A DNA stretch of 64,000 nt from Spirulina subsalsa PCC 9445 (GCF_000314005.1 NZ_JH980292.1:3632121-3696120), one strand, 5' to 3'; counted from the first letter of the stretch, positions 43,514 to 53,510 are shown. Notes: a model not told the origin generated them from the letters alone. A program made the numbers and translations.

Positions 43514-44473
43514 TTAGCGGAGGTCAGACCGGAGATCAGGAAAAGGTGGAATCTCACGGGCAGCATCCGGTAAAACCGCCTGTTGCTGACCTCTACTCCG
43601 AGCATAAAAGGTGACTAAATCAAGGGGCGTGTTAATTAAATCAACCGTTTTAGCCTGACCTACAACTAACTTTAACGTAGCAATAGGAAGTTCTTTCAAT
43701 AACCAACGACTGAGCCGATAAACGGTTTTTTGAGGGTTAATTTCGGTGCCTAACGCCACACCATGTAAATCATGTAAATAACGGTTAGAACGACCATAAC
43801 GCCGCCACTGACTGCGTAATTCCGCCAGACTCGCCCGGTGACGATGCTGAACCACCGCATCCTCGACAAACTGGAATTGCCAATCCGTTGCGCGTAAAAT
43901 GCGCCAACAAATATCCGCATCCCCCCCTGTCGTTAAGTAGGGGCGAAATAACCCCACATCACGAAAGGCTTGTTTCCGAATAGCCAGATTTGCCGTCTGT
44001 CCGTAAGGGCAAAAGCTATGATTGAGCGTGTGTTTTTGGGAAAGGGTATCCTTGCGCTCGGCATATTTTTCCAGCAGATTCTCACTGGGGAGGGCGAGGA
44101 TTTCCCCGACAGCTAAACCGATATTGGCTTGATTAAAGGGTTTAAGCAGGTTTTCCAGCCAGGTGGGTTGGGGGCGACAGTCGGCATCGGTAAAGGCCAA
44201 TAGTTCGCTCTGGGCGGCACAAATGCCCTTGTTGCGGGCAGCGTAGGAGCTTTGAATCTTGGGTTCTTGTAGGGGGTGCAGGGTTAGCCCTTGTTGGGCA
44301 AAGTCTTGACGGGCGGCTTGTAGTTGTTCAAAGGTGTTGTCTGTACTGTTATTATCCACCAGTAAATACTCAACCTGTGAGGCGGGATAGGTTTGGGCTT
44401 TTAAGCAAGCCAAGAGGTCTGGTAAGTCTTCGATCCCGTTGTAAATGGGGATAATAACGGAGGCCTTCAGCAT
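43514..44473 (-). CDS. Family 2 glycosyltransferase
   Basis: 319 residues from ATG 44473 (MLKASVIIPIYNG). ATG 44500 is also possible. The open frame extends further only because palindromic repeat DNA (44539-44645) happens to be open, giving a RERERER stretch that is not real protein. Motifs are LLVDNNSTDNT and AFTDADCRPQPTWL (DxD), typical of GT-A transferases of the sugar-polymer type. The C-terminal half has helix-rich WRRYGRSNRYLHDL. The substrate is unknown. Confidence 0.85.
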   Translation of the reverse strand: MLKASVIIPIYNGIEDLPDLLACLKAQTYPASQVEYLLVDNNSTDNTFEQLQAARQDFAQQGLTLHPLQEPKIQSSYAARNKGICAAQSELLAFTDADCRPQPTWLENLLKPFNQANIGLAVGEILALPSENLLEKYAERKDTLSQKHTLNHSFCPYGQTANLAIRKQAFRDVGLFRPYLTTGGDADICWRILRATDWQFQFVEDAVVQHRHRASLAELRSQWRRYGRSNRYLHDLHGVALGTEINPQKTVYRLSRWLLKELPIATLKLVVGQAKTVDLINTPLDLVTFYARSRGQQQAVLPDAAREIPPFPDLRSDLR

Positions 44474-44538
44474 AAGCGATTGACGAGTGGGGTTGTCCAT
44501 TAGGGTATCGCAAAAATACCCCCTAGATAGGGCTTGCT

Positions 44539-44645
44539 GTTCACTTCGTGACGCTCCGCGTTCGCGTTCGCGTTCGCGAAGCGTTGCGTAGCAAAGCGTT
44601 GCGTAGCAAAGCGTCACGAAGTGAACGCGAAGCGTTGCGTAGCAA
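44539..44645. repeat. Palindromic GCGTTGCGTAGCAAAGCG repeat cluster
   Basis: A 16-bp perfect inverted repeat (44539-44554 and 44611-44626, GTTCACTTCGTGACGC type) flanks GCGTTC and GCGTTGCGTAGCAAA units in tandem. A closely related cluster lies at 50571-50651. Such palindromic units are common in filamentous cyanobacteria. Confidence 0.85.
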
Positions 44646-44654
44646 TATAACTCT

Positions 44655-44716
44655 ACTCCGGGTGGGGAACAGGGAACAGGGGGGCAGGGGAGCAGGGGAG
44701 CGGGGGAGCAGGGGAA
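44655..44716 (+). repeat. G-rich low-complexity tract
   Basis: Repeated GGGAACAGG and GGGGAGCAG units. Many GGG runs with short spacers give G-quadruplex potential on the plus strand. Confidence 0.7.
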
Positions 44717-44788
44717 TAGTGGCTAGTGAATAGCTAAAACTCTTTTATTTTAGGGAACGGGGAACAGGAGGGAGGTCATAGGTAATAG

Positions 44789-44909
44789 GTAGGGTCTGCT
44801 GAATATCCCTCTAAGCAGTGTTACTAGGACTTTCAGCCATTTTAAGAGCGAGAAACTGCAAGGTTTTAGGGATAAATAATCAAAAAGGCTTGCCTTTTTT
44901 CGACTCCCC
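44789..44909. repeat. Second copy of the TAGGGTCTGC element
   Basis: About 120 bp closely match 35736-35850 (TAGGGTCTGCTGAATATCCC start, TTTTAGGGATAAAT interior, AAAAAGGCTTGCCTTTTT hairpin). The right inverted end is missing because the copy runs into the 3' end of the next gene. The AAAAGGC/GCCTTTT hairpin with a T-run could act as a terminator. Confidence 0.75.
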
Positions 44910-44914
44910 GTTCC

Positions 44915-46180
44915 CTATTCCACAGGCAAAACATCAATTTTCAACGCCTCCCCATGAAACTGATGGAGGAAACGGGGACGGACTTTGAGATTAACCATCT
45001 CAGCCGGGAAGACGTAGCGCAGGGGTTTTTCGTAGACTTCCCCTAAACGGAGAACGCTTTTTTCTAGGGGTTTGCGCACACGCAAATAAACCGTATGCTC
45101 GCGATCGCTAGAAATAGTATGAGGGACACAGTAAGCCACATTTTCCCCCGGAATTAAGCGAATATTATCCGGTGGCAACCGTTGACCTGTGGCATAAAGT
45201 CCCGCATATTCCCCCGTTAAACCAGATTCGGCACTCACAAAGTCCACCAAATCATGAATATGTACCACATTCCCACAGACAAACACCCCATCTTGAGAAC
45301 TTTCCATGCGACTATTCACCATCGGCCCCTGAGTCACGGGATCTAAACGTAAATTCAATTGACGGGAAAGTTCATTTTCGGGAATTAAACCAATGGACAG
45401 TAACAGCGTGTCACAGTCAATGTCCCAACTTCTGGTTAAATCCGGGACAAAATGGGAGTCTACCGGGGCGACAGTGACTTTTTCTAGGCGATCGCGTCCT
45501 TGAATATCGACCACCGTTGTAGACAAATGCAACGGAATATCAAAATCCTGCAAACACTGAACAATATTACGGTTTAACCCATTGGCATAGGGCATAATTT
45601 CAAACACCCCCACCACCTCCACCCCCTCCAACGTCAGGCGACGCGCCATAATTAGACCAATATCCCCAGACCCTAAAATAACCGCCCGTTTGCCCGGTAA
45701 ATAGCCCATCAAATTGACAAACTTCTGCGCTAATCCGGCCGTTAATACCCCCGCAGGTCTGCGTCCGGGAGTCCGAATAGCCCCCCGTGTCCGTTCCCTT
45801 GCCCCCATCGCTAAAACGGCCGCCTTAGTCTGCACCTGCTGCATCCCCGTCTCTCCCGACATTAACGTTACCCGTCGCTGGCGGTCGATATCTAGAACAT
45901 AAGTATCCTTCGCTACCTGAATATCGGCCGCTAACACTTGCCCTAAAAACCGTTGAGCATATTCGGGCCCCGTCAACTCTTCCTTAAAATGTTGCAGGCC
46001 GAAACCGGGATGAATACACTGCAATAAAATCCCCCCCGCTTCCTTCTCACGGTCTACAATCAGAATACGCTCTGCGCCCTGTTTTTTCGCCCCTAAAGCC
46101 GCCGCCATGCCTGCGGGACCGCCTCCCACCACAACCACATCATAATCAGCTTCTAGGGGTCGATTTCCATAGGTATTCAT
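44915..46180 (-). CDS. FAD-dependent NAD(P)-disulfide-type oxidoreductase subunit
   Basis: 421 residues. The N-terminal FAD motif is [20 protein letters not shown]; the second dinucleotide site is [28 protein letters not shown] is the redox-type segment seen in the small partner of GlpA-like and opine/HCN-type dehydrogenases. It overlaps the upstream partner gene by 4 bp, so the two subunits are made together. An anaerobic glycerol-3-phosphate dehydrogenase-like complex, as in Thermotoga, is the closest model (inference). The C-terminal extension ([14 protein letters not shown]) is not assigned. Confidence 0.8.
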   Translation of the reverse strand: MNTYGNRPLEADYDVVVVGGGPAGMAAALGAKKQGAERILIVDREKEAGGILLQCIHPGFGLQHFKEELTGPEYAQRFLGQVLAADIQVAKDTYVLDIDRQRRVTLMSGETGMQQVQTKAAVLAMGARERTRGAIRTPGRRPAGVLTAGLAQKFVNLMGYLPGKRAVILGSGDIGLIMARRLTLEGVEVVGVFEIMPYANGLNRNIVQCLQDFDIPLHLSTTVVDIQGRDRLEKVTVAPVDSHFVPDLTRSWDIDCDTLLLSIGLIPENELSRQLNLRLDPVTQGPMVNSRMESSQDGVFVCGNVVHIHDLVDFVSAESGLTGEYAGLYATGQRLPPDNIRLIPGENVAYCVPHTISSDREHTVYLRVRKPLEKSVLRLGEVYEKPLRYVFPAEMVNLKVRPRFLHQFHGEALKIDVLPVE

Positions 46181-47616
46181 CGACTTAAAACCTCCTCTCT
46201 ATCACGGACAATCCAAGACTCACCCCCCCGTTTCGTCAAGGCCGAAATCGGACACCCTAATTCACGGGAGAGCAATTCTAAACAGCGCCCGGTACAAAAT
46301 CCCCCCTGACAGCGCCCCATCCCTGCCCTCGTGCGGAATTTAATCCCGTCCAGGGTAGCAGCCCCTCGCCCAATAGCGGCCAAAATTTCCCCCTCAGTAA
46401 TGCCCTCACAACGACAGACAATCCGCCCATAGGAGGGATGCTCTTGGGTTAAGGTCATCTGTTCTGCCCTCGATAAACTGGCGAAGCGAATCACCGGGGG
46501 GTTTTTGGCGATAAAGTCATCCTTGGGAATCAACCCTAGGCCGCTATCTTGGAGGATATCGAGGGCTAAACGTGCGATCGCCGGAGCCGCCGTTAAGCCC
46601 GGAGATTGAATCCCCGCCACCTGAATAAACCCCTTGCGGGAACTCGGTTCAATGATAAAATCTTCCCCATCGGCCACCGGACGCAATCCCGCAAATTCCG
46701 CAATGCAATCCCGGGGACTAATACCCGGAGCATACTGCATCACCGCCTCAAAAACCCTTTGTCCTCCGGTCGCCGTCGTGGTTAAATCCTCCTTATCCTC
46801 CACCCGTTCCGCCGTTGGCCCCACCATCAACGTTCCGTCATAGGTGGGAATGACTAAAATTCCCTTAGAAACAGGAGTAGGACAGGGGAAGATTACCCGT
46901 TGAATATGACCTTTTAAGCGTTTATCCAGTAAATATTCCTCCCCTTTACGCGGCTTAATTTTAAAGGTTTCCACCCCCGCCATAGCTGAAACTTCATCCG
47001 CAAAAAGTCCCGCCGCATTAATCACAAAACGGCTGTAAATGACACCTTTTTGGGCGTTAATTTGCCAAACATCCTCCCGGTAATCTAAACCCAGTACCGG
47101 GTTTTCGGTACTAATTTCTAACCCATTCAATCGGGCATTATCAATCAAAGCAAAACAGGCCTCATAGGGATTCACTACCCCAGTAGTAGGGGCATATAAT
47201 CCCGCCACAATATCCGGGGAAAGGTGCGGTTCTGCCCTGAGAATTTGCTCAGTATCCCACAACTCCAAACCTGGCACCCCCTTCTGTTCCCCTTGGGTTT
47301 TAATCTGGTGTAGGGTGGGAATTTGCTCCTCACTCAGAGCAATTGTAATTTCTCCAATCCGTTTAAAACCAAAGTCCAAATCGTCCCGTAAGGCATCCCA
47401 CAGTTGATTCCCCTCCCATTCTAATTTTCCTTTCAGGGTATCCGGTGAACTGTGGTGTCCTCCGTGAATAATGCCACTATTGGCCTTGCTGACACCAAAA
47501 CCGACCTCTATCTCCTTTTCGAGTAAAATCACCCGTAAAGAATAGCGCATCAGTTCCCGTGCGATCGCACAGCCAACTATTCCACCACCAATGATAGCTA
47601 CATCAAACACTTCCAT
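46177..47616 (-). CDS. GlpA-like FAD oxidoreductase with BFD-type [2Fe-2S] domain
   Basis: 479 residues. The N-terminal DAO fold has [18 protein letters not shown], then [12 protein letters not shown], the covalent-like or substrate loop typical of GlpA/LhgO proteins. The C-terminal part holds four cysteines in [12 protein letters not shown] and [11 protein letters not shown], the BFD-like [2Fe-2S] domain. Related proteins oxidise glycerol 3-phosphate or 2-hydroxyglutarate. It is first in a two-gene operon with a 4-bp overlap to the next subunit. No glycerol kinase or DUF1667 gene is adjacent. Confidence 0.82.
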   Translation of the reverse strand: MEVFDVAIIGGGIVGCAIARELMRYSLRVILLEKEIEVGFGVSKANSGIIHGGHHSSPDTLKGKLEWEGNQLWDALRDDLDFGFKRIGEITIALSEEQIPTLHQIKTQGEQKGVPGLELWDTEQILRAEPHLSPDIVAGLYAPTTGVVNPYEACFALIDNARLNGLEISTENPVLGLDYREDVWQINAQKGVIYSRFVINAAGLFADEVSAMAGVETFKIKPRKGEEYLLDKRLKGHIQRVIFPCPTPVSKGILVIPTYDGTLMVGPTAERVEDKEDLTTTATGGQRVFEAVMQYAPGISPRDCIAEFAGLRPVADGEDFIIEPSSRKGFIQVAGIQSPGLTAAPAIARLALDILQDSGLGLIPKDDFIAKNPPVIRFASLSRAEQMTLTQEHPSYGRIVCRCEGITEGEILAAIGRGAATLDGIKFRTRAGMGRCQGGFCTGRCLELLSRELGCPISALTKRGGESWIVRDREEVLSR

Positions 47617-48495
47617 AACTTAGCTCCTTGTTTTAGGGAATAGGAAAATAGGTAATCGGTAATAGGAAAAATTAACAGCTTTAACCCTATTTCTCCCCCT
47701 TCCAAAGGGGGGCTAGGGGGGATAGTCCATTAATTACAAAACTAAGGTAAATTTTTCTCATATCATCCCTCATGTTTTGAAGACACCCAAAAATACCTAG
47801 AAATAGGACACTTTTTATTAATCTAGTTTTATGAGTGAGAAAAAATGAGTTCACCCATGGTAATTTTAATTAATTTTTGATATTTTTTTGCAATCTTTAC
47901 TCATACCACCAGATCCGAATGTCCTTGTTTTTGAGTTTTAGTTTGTTCAATTTCAAGCACTCAATTTTCTTGAAAAATTAACCTATTTCTTGGTATAATT
48001 TAACCCAAGTCTGCTGTTTTTACTCTCAGGCTAAAACTCAAATTTTTGATATTTTTTTACCTAGTTTAAACTAACTTACACTAAATTCATTATAGAATAA
48101 TTTCGGTCATCACAGATTAAATCAATCTAAAATTTTGTGCAAAATGGTAATAAATCCTCTCCATAAAAATCCTCAAGAGGTTGGGGGAGGGGGAGTTCAT
48201 GAATTCCCCGTAGGAGAATAAATTTAACCTTAAAAAATTAAGCTTGTGTGCATTTTGTCAACTCGTAGGGTGTGTCACAAGGAATAACTTGGGTAACAAC
48301 CGAATCACTAAAGTCCTGACGCACCATCACTTTCCAATAAATTGGACAATACTATTTAGGGCTTGCTGAATAACTCCGAGAGTCGGGGCGAGGGTGAGTT
48401 GATTACTATTACCCCCATTACCTATTCCCCATTCCCTACCCCCCAAACCAGCACGCATATTAGAATAAGAGGGGAAGCATTCCGGGGAAATAGTG
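47617..48495. other. AT-rich intergenic region
   Basis: About 880 bp without a convincing gene. The middle (47740-48160) is markedly AT-rich compared with the rest of the window. It contains TTTTTGATATTTTTTT twice (about 47873 and 48043). The edges hold a GGGAATAGG-type tract and GGGCTTGCTGAATAACTCC (48359-48377), the dispersed repeat end. It could contain the promoters of both flanking divergent genes, or a relic of acquired DNA. Confidence 0.5.
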
Positions 48496-49212
48496 ATGAC
48501 CAGCAAGATTGAGCATCAATACACCAACGAACAAATCTCCGTCTGGCTGCGAGGATTATTAACAGTCGCGTGGGCCGATGGACATTTTGATCCCGAAGAA
48601 CAAGAACTCATCGCTCAACTGACTCAAGATGAACTCGCCCCCCATACCGATTTAGGCGAACTAGAACCCATCAGTGCCGAAGAATTAGCCGCCACCCTCG
48701 GTCACGATTCCCAAATGGCGGAAAATTTCCTGCGCACGGCGGTTATGATGGCCTTGGCGAACGGCGTTTACTCCGTCGAGGAATCCAATGTCATTAATCA
48801 GTTTTTAGCGGCCTTGGGCTTGGAAATTAAGGCCTTAAAGGTTTTGGAACAGACCCTATACGACCCGACTAAACACGACTTACAAGCCAATGATGCCTTT
48901 GTTGCAGAAGCCCAAGAAACCGTCGTTTCTCCCCTCCGACCACCTCAACCGTCTAGTAATGTCCTCAAACCTGTTCAAGATTGGTTAGATGGGATGGAAG
49001 TACAAGATCGCCGAGTAGCCCGTTTTGTGTGTAAAATGGTTCCTCCTCAGTGTCCTTTTGAGCGGGATATTAAACTCTTTGGTCGGAAAGTGGTTCACAT
49101 TCCCCCCATGTGCAAGTTAAACCCCCTCTATGAACAGTTAGTCGGGTTACGTTTTCGGGCGTTGTCCTACTTGGCGGATGATTGTGGAGAGGATGTCTCT
49201 AAATACTGTTGA
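48496..49212 (+). CDS. TerB-like domain fused to Mo-dependent nitrogenase C-terminal-like domain
   Basis: 238 residues from ATG 48496. Residues about 8-115 are a TerB-like helical bundle (VAWADGHFDPEEQELIAQL, MALANGVYSVEESNVI). Residues about 155-238 (VQDWLDGMEVQDRRVARFVC, MVPPQCPFERDIKLFG, MCKLNPLYEQLVGLRF) match the small family called Mo-dependent nitrogenase family, despite no nitrogenase here. Four or five Cys could bind a metal (inference). The function is unknown; the fusion is found in cyanobacteria (recollection). The obgE gene follows after 99 bp. Confidence 0.8.
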   Translation: MTSKIEHQYTNEQISVWLRGLLTVAWADGHFDPEEQELIAQLTQDELAPHTDLGELEPISAEELAATLGHDSQMAENFLRTAVMMALANGVYSVEESNVINQFLAALGLEIKALKVLEQTLYDPTKHDLQANDAFVAEAQETVVSPLRPPQPSSNVLKPVQDWLDGMEVQDRRVARFVCKMVPPQCPFERDIKLFGRKVVHIPPMCKLNPLYEQLVGLRFRALSYLADDCGEDVSKYC

Positions 49213-49311
49213 ATTCAGTATTTTTGAACCCATCAGCCCAGGGCAGGCGCTCATTTTGGGCGCTGTCTAGGAGCGAATTTTTAGAAACCCCAGTGAGGGG
49301 AAGAGTTAAAG

Positions 49312-50346
49312 ATGCAATTTATTGATTACGCACAGATTGAAGTCAAAGCCGGAAAGGGAGGGGACGGGATTGTTGCCTTTCGACGGGAGAAATATGTCCC
49401 GGCCGGGGGGCCTTCGGGGGGAAATGGGGGCTGGGGGGGGTCGGTGATTATTGAAGCGGCCGAGAACCTGCAAACCTTGTTAGATTTCCGCTATGCCCGG
49501 ATTTTCAAGGCCGATGATGGGAAACGAGGAGGACCGAATAATTGCACGGGGGCTTCTGGGAAGGATTTGCGGATTAAAGTTCCCTGCGGCACAATGATTT
49601 ATGATGCCGAGACGGAGGAGGTCATCGGGGATTTAGTCACGGTGGGGCAAGAGATTTGTGTGGCCAAGGGGGGCAAGGGAGGCCTGGGGAATCAACATTT
49701 TTTGAGCAACCAGAACCGCGCCCCAGAGTACGCCCTGCCGGGATTAGAGGGGGAGGAACGGATGTTACGGTTGGAGTTGAAGTTATTGGCCGAGGTGGGG
49801 TTAATTGGGCTCCCCAATGCCGGCAAGTCTACGCTGATTTCGGTTCTCTCGGCCGCCCGTCCGAAAATTGCCGATTATCCTTTCACGACGTTGGTTCCGA
49901 ATTTGGGAGTCGTGCGTAAACCGACGGGAGATGGGACAGTATTTGCGGATATTCCCGGACTGATTGAAGGCGCTCATGCCGGGGTGGGTTTAGGTCATGA
50001 ATTTTTACGCCACATTGAACGAACCAAGTTATTGGTGCATTTGGTCGATATCACGGGGGATGACCCTTTGGGGGACTACCGCACGATTCAAGCGGAACTA
50101 GCCGCCTATGGTCGGGGTTTGGGGGAACGGCCTCAGATTTTGGCGTTAAATAAAACGGATGTGATGGATGAGGATTGGGTGCAGTTTATGCGGGGGGAAT
50201 TTGCCCAAGTGACTCCAGACCCCATCTGTGAAATTTCGGCGGTGACGGGGGCGGGATGCGATCGCCTTTTACAAACCGTTTGGCAAAAACTAGAGGCCTT
50301 AGAAGCCCCAGAGGAAGCCTTTAGTACAGTCAACAATCCTCAGTAA
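49312..50346 (+). CDS. obgE: GTPase ObgE/CgtA
   Basis: 344 residues. The glycine-rich Obg domain (1-158; [19 protein letters not shown]) is followed by the G domain with G1 [11 protein letters not shown]3 DIPGLIEGA and G4 NKTD. Obg is an essential ribosome-associated GTPase in 50S assembly and stress response. The C-terminal OCT domain is short, as in cyanobacteria. A 334-bp gap follows that holds only C-rich sequence and the stem-loop/palindrome element before the TnpB fragment. Confidence 0.96.
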   Translation: MQFIDYAQIEVKAGKGGDGIVAFRREKYVPAGGPSGGNGGWGGSVIIEAAENLQTLLDFRYARIFKADDGKRGGPNNCTGASGKDLRIKVPCGTMIYDAETEEVIGDLVTVGQEICVAKGGKGGLGNQHFLSNQNRAPEYALPGLEGEERMLRLELKLLAEVGLIGLPNAGKSTLISVLSAARPKIADYPFTTLVPNLGVVRKPTGDGTVFADIPGLIEGAHAGVGLGHEFLRHIERTKLLVHLVDITGDDPLGDYRTIQAELAAYGRGLGERPQILALNKTDVMDEDWVQFMRGEFAQVTPDPICEISAVTGAGCDRLLQTVWQKLEALEAPEEAFSTVNNPQ

Positions 50347-50540
50347 TCAAGAGTTAACCCCCACCGTATCAAGAGGGACACCAGAAGCAATCTGATCAAA
50401 TACCCCCGTCCCTCTTTCCCCATCCCCCCGTGACCCGTTTCATCCACGACCAATTCGCCAAACAGTACCTTACCGAACGTCTCTCCCCCCTCGGCACTGT
50501 AGAAAGCAACGCAGAAACTTCCTCCGAAGTCCGTTAGCTC

Positions 50541-50674
50541 ATCGTCGGGAAGCCCCGCACTGTACGTTCGCGTTCGCGTTCGCGAAGCGTTGCGTAGCAA
50601 AGCGTCACGAAGTGAACGCAAAGCGTTGCGTAGCAAAGCGTTGCGTAGCAAATGTCAGTGTCGGGATGAAAGAC
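50541..50674. repeat. Stem-loop element with palindromic insert in its loop
   Basis: GTCGGGAAGCCCCGCACTGTA (50544-50564) and TCAGTGTCGGGATGAAAGAC (50655-50674) can form the same stem as the 5.2-kb element (CACTG with CAGTG). The loop is filled by about 90 nt of GCGTTCGCG and GCGTTGCGTAGCAAA units like those at 44.5 kb. The TnpB fragment begins 7 bp later. Confidence 0.65.
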
Positions 50675-50680
50675 GGTTAA

Positions 50681-50932
50681 TTGAGGGGTTCGATGCCCCG
50701 AAAATTAACCAACAATCATTTACTAGGGATTAAAGCTTTAACTCAAGCCAAACAGCAATACCCAGAACTAAAACGAGTTCAGTCTCAGGTCTTGCAAGAG
50801 GTTATGGGGCGTTTAGACAAAGCGTTTAACTTTTTCTGGAAAAGAAGTTTTGGTTTTCCCCGGTTTAAGAAATATGGTCGGTGTCGGGAGGATGTCACGT
50901 TGACATCTTCTTTAGAGAAGAGCAGGAGTTGA
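50681..50932 (+). pseudogene. tnpB: TnpB-family fragment
   Basis: 83 residues. ELKRVQSQVLQEVMGRLDKA and GFPRFKKYGRCREDVTL are the TnpB wedge-domain region that usually reads VHSQVLQDVLxRLDKAF and GYPRFK. Both the N-terminus and all of the RuvC catalytic part are missing. This is a dead IS200/IS605-type relic inserted between obgE and recJ. Confidence 0.8.
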
Positions 50933-50976
50933 TGGGGGAAATTCTTCGTCGTTTTCCCCGTGAGTAATCTAACCAG

Positions 50977-53034
50977 TTAACCCTGTTTTAAAGCCGCTAA
51001 AGCTGCTTTAATTAGGTCATAAAACGGGGCTTGGGTAACATCAACTTCCCGAGCAGAATCCCGGTTAACCCCTAATAATCCCCGTCGTTGTCCCCGCACA
51101 ATGGCTAGCACTTTCCCCTGATCATTACGGATTCTCAGTTCATTTAAGGACTCCCATAAACTACAAGTGTAACGCCGATTGTTATAGAGAAAAGCCGCTT
51201 TTTTTACGACCCCATTTGGCTCAGGTAAGACGGGAGCGTTTATCTCATTAACCCGTTCAGAATGTGCCGTTTTAACCTCAGTTTTAGGGGGCACAAACTG
51301 AGGATCTGCCGGACGAACGCCTACAACTTCTAACTCTAAATTGGTCGCCCCATTAAAGGTATTTTCCTTTAATTTATAGGCAATATCTACCCAAGTCGGT
51401 AAAGGACAATACTCACCCCACCGCCAAGCAATGCCCTTAAATTCTTTATTTCCTTGGGGCGTTTCCTGTTGAAAGGTGGCTTTTAAATGATTCCCTTTCA
51501 CGGCTTGCTGTTCCATAATCCGAACATTAGGGCTTAAAAATATAGGGGTTTCATTGCCAATTCCCCAAGGTTGAAGTTCCTCAATTTGTTGATATAAAAG
51601 GCTTTGGAGTTGACTAAAATTGACCTCTACATCAATCTCAATTAAAGGTTTAAGATGATGGGGATCTAAACATTGGTGAGCAAATTCGCTCAAACGAGCT
51701 TGAAAGGCGGCAAAATTTTCTGCTTTAACACTAAATCCCCCGGCGGCTTTGTGTCCGCCATATTTTTCTAATAAATCATCACAATAATTTAAGGCTTGGG
51801 ATACATGAAATTCAGGAATCCCTCGGGCGGATCCGCGAATAATAGACCCATCATCTTCTGAGGTACAAATAAACACGGGAACGCCGTACCGTTCCACTAA
51901 ACGAGAGGCTACAATCCCAATTACGCCATGATGCCAATGGGGTTGAAAAAGGACTAAAACCCGGTCATTTTGCCAGAGAATGGGGTCGTTTTCGATTTTC
52001 TCAAGGGCTTCTGACTCAATTTGAGAACACATCTCTTGTCGTTCTTGATTGCGTTGTTCGCAATACATCGCCCGTTCTAAAGCAATGCCGGGGTCATCGG
52101 TGGTTAATAGTTCAATGACTATCTGGGGGTCGCCAATGCGGCCGACGGCGTTAATGCGAGGTCCGAGACGAAAGCCAATCGTGTCCGGTGGCATGGGTTT
52201 ATTTTGATCCCCTACTCCAGCCACCTGCATGAGGGCTTTAATCCCTTCTAAATCGGACTTAGGTAGTTGTTTTAAGCCTCGTTTAAGCCAGCGACGATTG
52301 ACTCCAACTAAGGGGGCGAGGTCGGCGATGGTGCCGAGGGTAAAGAGTTCAAGGAGGGGATGAATGAGGCCTTTGGTGGTGTCCAGTTGTTGAGCAAGAG
52401 TGACGGCTAAAATATAGGCGACCCCGACTCCGGCTAATCCGCGATAGGGGGACTCTTCGGGGATGAGTTTGGGATTCAGGATGGCATCGGCCGGGGGGAG
52501 TTTGGGGGGGAGGTCGTGATGGTCGGTGACAATGACGCTGAGGCCTAAATCAATGGCTAAGGCGATCGCATCATAGGCCGAAATTCCATTATCCACAGTC
52601 AGAATCAAGCCCACACCCTGCTCGGCAAACTCCTTGACAATCCGTTTATTGATACCATAGCCATCTTTCATCCGGCTGGGGATGGCATAGTCTACATCAG
52701 CCCCCAAATGACGCAGCGCCCGAATCAACAAGGCCGTGCTAGTCATGCCATCCGCATCATAATCCCCACAAATAGCGATTTTCTCTCCTTCTTCTATGGC
52801 ATGGATCAGCAAATCCACACTTTTCTGAAGGTCAGGGAATTCTTCTAAAGGGGGCGGCAATGACTCTGACCCGGGTTTCAGATAAACTTGAGCCGCGTGG
52901 GGGGTGGTAATGCCGCGATTGAGTAGAACTTGAGCCAGAATAGGAGAAAGTCCGGTGTTTTGCACCACTTCAGCAACAGCTTCGGGTTGGGCAGGGGCGA
53001 TATTCCACCGTTGTTGGGGGAGTTTAGGAGTCAT
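50977..53034 (-). CDS. recJ: Single-stranded-DNA-specific exonuclease RecJ
   Basis: 685 residues from ATG 53034 (MTPKLPQQRW). A longer frame to 53142 contains a duplicated 15-bp unit and is not preferred. DHH motifs are GDYDADGMTSTALL and VTDHHDLPP; the DHHA1 part has GGHKAAGGFSV. RecJ degrades single-stranded DNA 5' to 3' in recombination and repair. The C-terminal 100 residues (VLPEPNGVVKKAAFLYNNRR onward) are an extension usual in cyanobacteria. Confidence 0.93.
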   Translation of the reverse strand: MTPKLPQQRWNIAPAQPEAVAEVVQNTGLSPILAQVLLNRGITTPHAAQVYLKPGSESLPPPLEEFPDLQKSVDLLIHAIEEGEKIAICGDYDADGMTSTALLIRALRHLGADVDYAIPSRMKDGYGINKRIVKEFAEQGVGLILTVDNGISAYDAIALAIDLGLSVIVTDHHDLPPKLPPADAILNPKLIPEESPYRGLAGVGVAYILAVTLAQQLDTTKGLIHPLLELFTLGTIADLAPLVGVNRRWLKRGLKQLPKSDLEGIKALMQVAGVGDQNKPMPPDTIGFRLGPRINAVGRIGDPQIVIELLTTDDPGIALERAMYCEQRNQERQEMCSQIESEALEKIENDPILWQNDRVLVLFQPHWHHGVIGIVASRLVERYGVPVFICTSEDDGSIIRGSARGIPEFHVSQALNYCDDLLEKYGGHKAAGGFSVKAENFAAFQARLSEFAHQCLDPHHLKPLIEIDVEVNFSQLQSLLYQQIEELQPWGIGNETPIFLSPNVRIMEQQAVKGNHLKATFQQETPQGNKEFKGIAWRWGEYCPLPTWVDIAYKLKENTFNGATNLELEVVGVRPADPQFVPPKTEVKTAHSERVNEINAPVLPEPNGVVKKAAFLYNNRRYTCSLWESLNELRIRNDQGKVLAIVRGQRRGLLGVNRDSAREVDVTQAPFYDLIKAALAALKQG

Positions 53035-53050
53035 GGGTCTATTGCAGTCG

Positions 53051-53080
53051 TTTGCCTTCTGTTGATTTGCCTTCTGTTGA
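53051..53080. repeat. 15-bp direct duplication before recJ
   Basis: TTTGCCTTCTGTTGA occurs twice back to back, 16 bp upstream of the chosen recJ start. It may affect ribosome access. Confidence 0.75.
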
Positions 53081-53142
53081 TTTGTGGGCAAAATCCGAGG
53101 TTTTTGACGCTCCTCGCTCTTGCATAGATGGGGATTCTTCAT

Positions 53143-53415
53143 TCATAGACTCGCCAAAATTACGTCCCGAAAGTTTGCCAGTTTCTTCGTGACACAGTGA
53201 TTCACGTCTCCCATGAACCACTTCTCGCGCCCACTCATCGCTTTAAGGCGACGTTTAGCAGAACGAGTGCCTTTTTGCTGCAACGTTTTTCGGTTGTGTA
53301 AATACCGTTTCAATGCCCAGTCAATATGCTGGTTAAAAATCTCAGCACAAAAGCCCATGAGGGGCAAAAACCGCTCACCGGGTAAATCAACAGGGACAGA
53401 AACGGTACGCTTCAT
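53143..53415 (-). pseudogene. tnpB: TnpB-family relic with internal deletion
   Basis: From ATG 53415 the frame starts MKRTVSVPVDLPGERFLPLM and CAEIFNQHIDWAL, the TnpB N-terminus. It then jumps to KGTRSAKRRLKAMSGREKWF and DVNHCVTKKLA, which belong to the region before the RuvC domain. The zinc finger and RuvC acids are missing. A deletion of about 150 codons joined the two parts in frame. It faces away from a TnpA remnant, the divergent arrangement of IS605. Confidence 0.8.
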
Positions 53416-53510
53416 CAGGCAATGATCCAGTATTGAACTTCCGAGATAAAAGGACAATCTAGAGCTATCCATGCTCTACGCTCACCTAGCACATTAACTA
53501 TTCTACACCT

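Noticed and set aside
44474-44617. N-terminal extension of the GT2 protein (RERERER stretch)
   Set aside because: It is translated from palindromic repeat DNA; the GT fold starts at ATG 44473 or 44500.
48496-49212. Nitrogen fixation gene
   Set aside because: Only the C-terminal family name mentions nitrogenase; there are no nif genes and the N-terminal part is TerB-like.
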